From 4484-232 sp964486555 (GTDB taxonomy: Bacteria > Thermotogota > Thermotogae > Thermotogales > Thermotogaceae): a stretch of DNA of 7,338 bases. Position numbers and translations under genes: made by a program. How positions within the stretch are numbered: the stretch's first letter is position 1; each line of letters opens with the position of its first letter. The stretch lies in NCBI GenBank assembly GCA_964486555.1, contig CAZANP010000076.1:1-7338 (forward strand). Reading direction: 5' to 3'. Shown piece after piece: positions 6,516-7,338 of the stretch. Under the pieces are notes generated by a model. It was not told where the DNA came from, searched no databases, and was given only the letters and a program-made list of their open reading frames with translations.

Positions 6516-6975
6516 TTTTCTGTACTTTTTATCCATAAATCCACATCACACTTTGCTTCAATATTCTGAAAGACATAAGGTGGCTTTTTCTTAACAGATG
6601 TTCGGGTTTGCAATATGATCTCAATTTTTCAATAAGCATGAAACCTCACAGGTCGCTCGTGGAGGGTTATCTGACGATGAGAGCACTTCAAAATCCACAA
6701 GTGTGGAATCGATATTCTGACTTCTTAGACAACACAAACTCGTTTAGAAATGCTGGTTACAGGCCTGTGGAATCTCTTGTCAATTCTATCCTATACTACA
6801 GCATTAGAACTCATATTCTTGGAAAACATATATTCAGAGCAACTCGAGGAATTCATCAATATTCATACCAGCTGACTTGATAATCTTGGAAAGAAAGGTA
6901 GAGAAACGTGTGGATCTCTTCAAAGTTCCCCATGATATGGATAACAACCCCTAAAGAGTTTTCTAAGGTCAACGT
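6516..6975. other. intergenic decayed region without an intact gene
   Basis: About 460 bases with no intact gene, no RNA gene and no clear terminator. Short protein-like pieces occur on both strands. On the minus strand an open stretch from about 6984 to 6859 includes LENSLGVVIHIMGNFEEI, and a one-base frame change near 6900 would continue it as SKIIKSAGMNIDEFLELL before a stop. On the plus strand, pieces such as ELIFLENIYSEQLEEFI and LERKVEKRVDLFKVPHDM read through the same bases in different frames. I recognise no family in either set. The simplest reading is one or more old gene remnants; which strand carried them is undecided. Confidence 0.35.
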
Positions 6976-6995
6976 GTGACCTGATCATAGATCAA
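6976..6995. promoter_or_regulatory. operator-like repeat O1 (imperfect copy)
   Basis: GTGACCT (6976-6982), six bases, then AGATCAA (6989-6995). This fits the TTGACCT-N6-AGGTCAA pattern of the two perfect copies downstream with two mismatches and the same spacer. A further lone half-site AGGTCA lies at 6966-6971, forming an AGGTCA-N5-TGACCT everted pair with the left arm. The centre of O1 is 31 bp from that of O2. Confidence 0.5.
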
Positions 6996-7005
6996 AAGGG
7001 ATTAA

Positions 7006-7027
7006 ATTGACCTGAGTTCAGGTCAAT
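7006..7027. promoter_or_regulatory. operator-like palindrome O2 (perfect copy)
   Basis: Two perfect 10-bp arms, ATTGACCTGA (7006-7015) and TCAGGTCAAT (7018-7027), with only GT between them. Its TTGACC (7007-7012) is a 5/6 match to a -35 hexamer; the best -10, TAGAAT (7034-7039), is 21 bp away, longer than the usual 17, and TAGTAG at 7031 is a weaker alternative at 18. A protein bound here would cover the promoter. As RNA, if transcribed, it could form a 10-bp hairpin. Its centre is 33 bp from that of O3. Confidence 0.7.
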
Positions 7028-7039
7028 ATGTAGTAGAAT

Positions 7040-7059
7040 TTGACCTGAGAGGAGGTCAA
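7040..7059. promoter_or_regulatory. operator-like palindrome O3 overlapping the ribosome binding site
   Basis: TTGACCT (7040-7046) and AGGTCAA (7053-7059) are perfect 7-bp arms around GAGAGG, the same geometry as O2. The right half contains the Shine-Dalgarno GGAGGT (7051-7056) of the ATPase gene, 7 nt before its GTG. In RNA, pairing of the arms would bury AGGU of the ribosome site. The left TTGACCTGA (7040-7048) can instead pair with TCAGGTCAA (7018-7026) of O2, which would free it. Protein operator, RNA switch or both are possible. Confidence 0.65.
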
Positions 7060-7063
7060 GATT

Positions 7064-7338
7064 GTGGAGAGGGAGTTACTGATAGAAGTCCTTCTGAGAT
7101 GGAACATTTGGGGAAGAAGAACATTCCGGGAATCTCTAAAGAGGGAAAAGCTTGAGGAAGCGATGAATCTTTTGAGTTCCAAAAGAGCACTGTTGATAAT
7201 CGGTCCAAGAAGAGCAGGCAAGACTACTTTGATGGAGCAGATGATGAAGGAACTTTCAGGAAAATATAATCCAAAAAGATTCTTATACATCAACTTTGAA
7301 GATTACGCTCTCTCATCACAAAAGCTTTCTTCACAAAC
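7064..7338 (+). CDS. AAA_14/DUF4143-type AAA+ ATPase, N-terminal part (runs off the window)
   Basis: The first 91 codons of a predicted ATPase of the large AAA_14/DUF4143 group common in archaea and thermophilic bacteria. An N-terminal helical leader (ERELLIEVLLRWN and following, about 2-35) precedes the Walker A motif GPRRAGKTT (47-55, with Lys53 binding phosphate) and helix LMEQMMKEL. KRFLYINFEDY (71-81) is the typical strand after it. Walker B, the C-terminal DUF4143 domain and the stop lie beyond the window. GTG 7064 is chosen because an in-frame TGA at 7046 closes the frame upstream, no ATG lies between, and GGAGGT (7051-7056) is ideally placed. The reaction is ATP hydrolysis; the partner or substrate is unknown. 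Members of this group are often isolated, repeated genes with ill-defined roles. Three operator-like palindromes lie directly upstream, so expression is probably tightly controlled. Confidence 0.85.
   Translation, partial: MERELLIEVLLRWNIWGRRTFRESLKREKLEEAMNLLSSKRALLIIGPRRAGKTTLMEQMMKELSGKYNPKRFLYINFEDYALSSQKLSSQ

Noticed and set aside
6303..6613. Two minus-strand open frames that at first looked like a transposase or other protein fragment
   Set aside because: They are antisense to the TetR-like C-terminal piece on the plus strand, whose ALIDG and final helices fit a known family; the minus peptides fit none.
6608..6880. 90-codon plus-strand frame starting with TTG
   Set aside because: No ribosome site, no recognisable motif, and it lies in a decayed region where several frames are open by chance.
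7018..7293. 91-codon minus-strand frame at the right end
   Set aside because: Antisense to the ATPase start, which has a Walker A motif and a well-placed ribosome site.

Overview
The window looks like a stretch of a thermophilic Thermotogae chromosome, perhaps Pseudothermotoga-like. This is inferred from moderate-to-low GC, purine-rich coding strands with many AGA/AGG and GAA/AAA codons, GAGGTGAT-type ribosome binding sites and very tight gene packing. No 16S gene or other lineage marker is present, so the assignment is tentative.

Left part (1-2428): a translationally coupled pair for metal resistance. An ArsR/SmtB-type repressor carries both a Cys-type site and a complete DxHx10HxxE zinc site. 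It is followed by a P1B-2 type Zn/Cd/Pb efflux ATPase. The repressor would normally sense excess metal and derepress both genes; their promoter lies upstream of the window.

Middle (2429-4709): a separate unit led by a 526-residue AlbA_2 (Schlafen-type)/HATPase_c_4 protein with two C-terminal winged-helix segments. Its promoter carries two phased ATTCGT-N8/9-ACGAAT inverted repeats. A GNAT acetyltransferase follows on the same strand. It meets a convergent MFS transporter end to end: the two stop codons form one TGATCA palindrome with no spacer.

Right-centre (5733-6975): about 1.2 kb without an intact gene. It holds the MFS promoter (an extended -10, which argues against the longest possible MFS start) and a GAACAA/TTGTTC inverted repeat. 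It also has short TCTACCA repeats and the frameshifted, internally deleted remains of a divergent TetR-family regulator, whose C-terminus is still well preserved. The stretch after that contains only short, unresolved protein-like fragments on both strands.

Right end (6976-7338): the start of an AAA_14/DUF4143-type ATPase, running off the window. It is preceded by three copies of a 20-bp operator-like palindrome, TTGACCT-N6-AGGTCAA, with centres 31 and 33 bp apart. The last copy includes the Shine-Dalgarno sequence. The repeats could act as a cooperative protein operator, as alternative RNA hairpins that hide or expose the ribosome binding site, or both. This triple palindrome is the most notable undescribed-looking element here.
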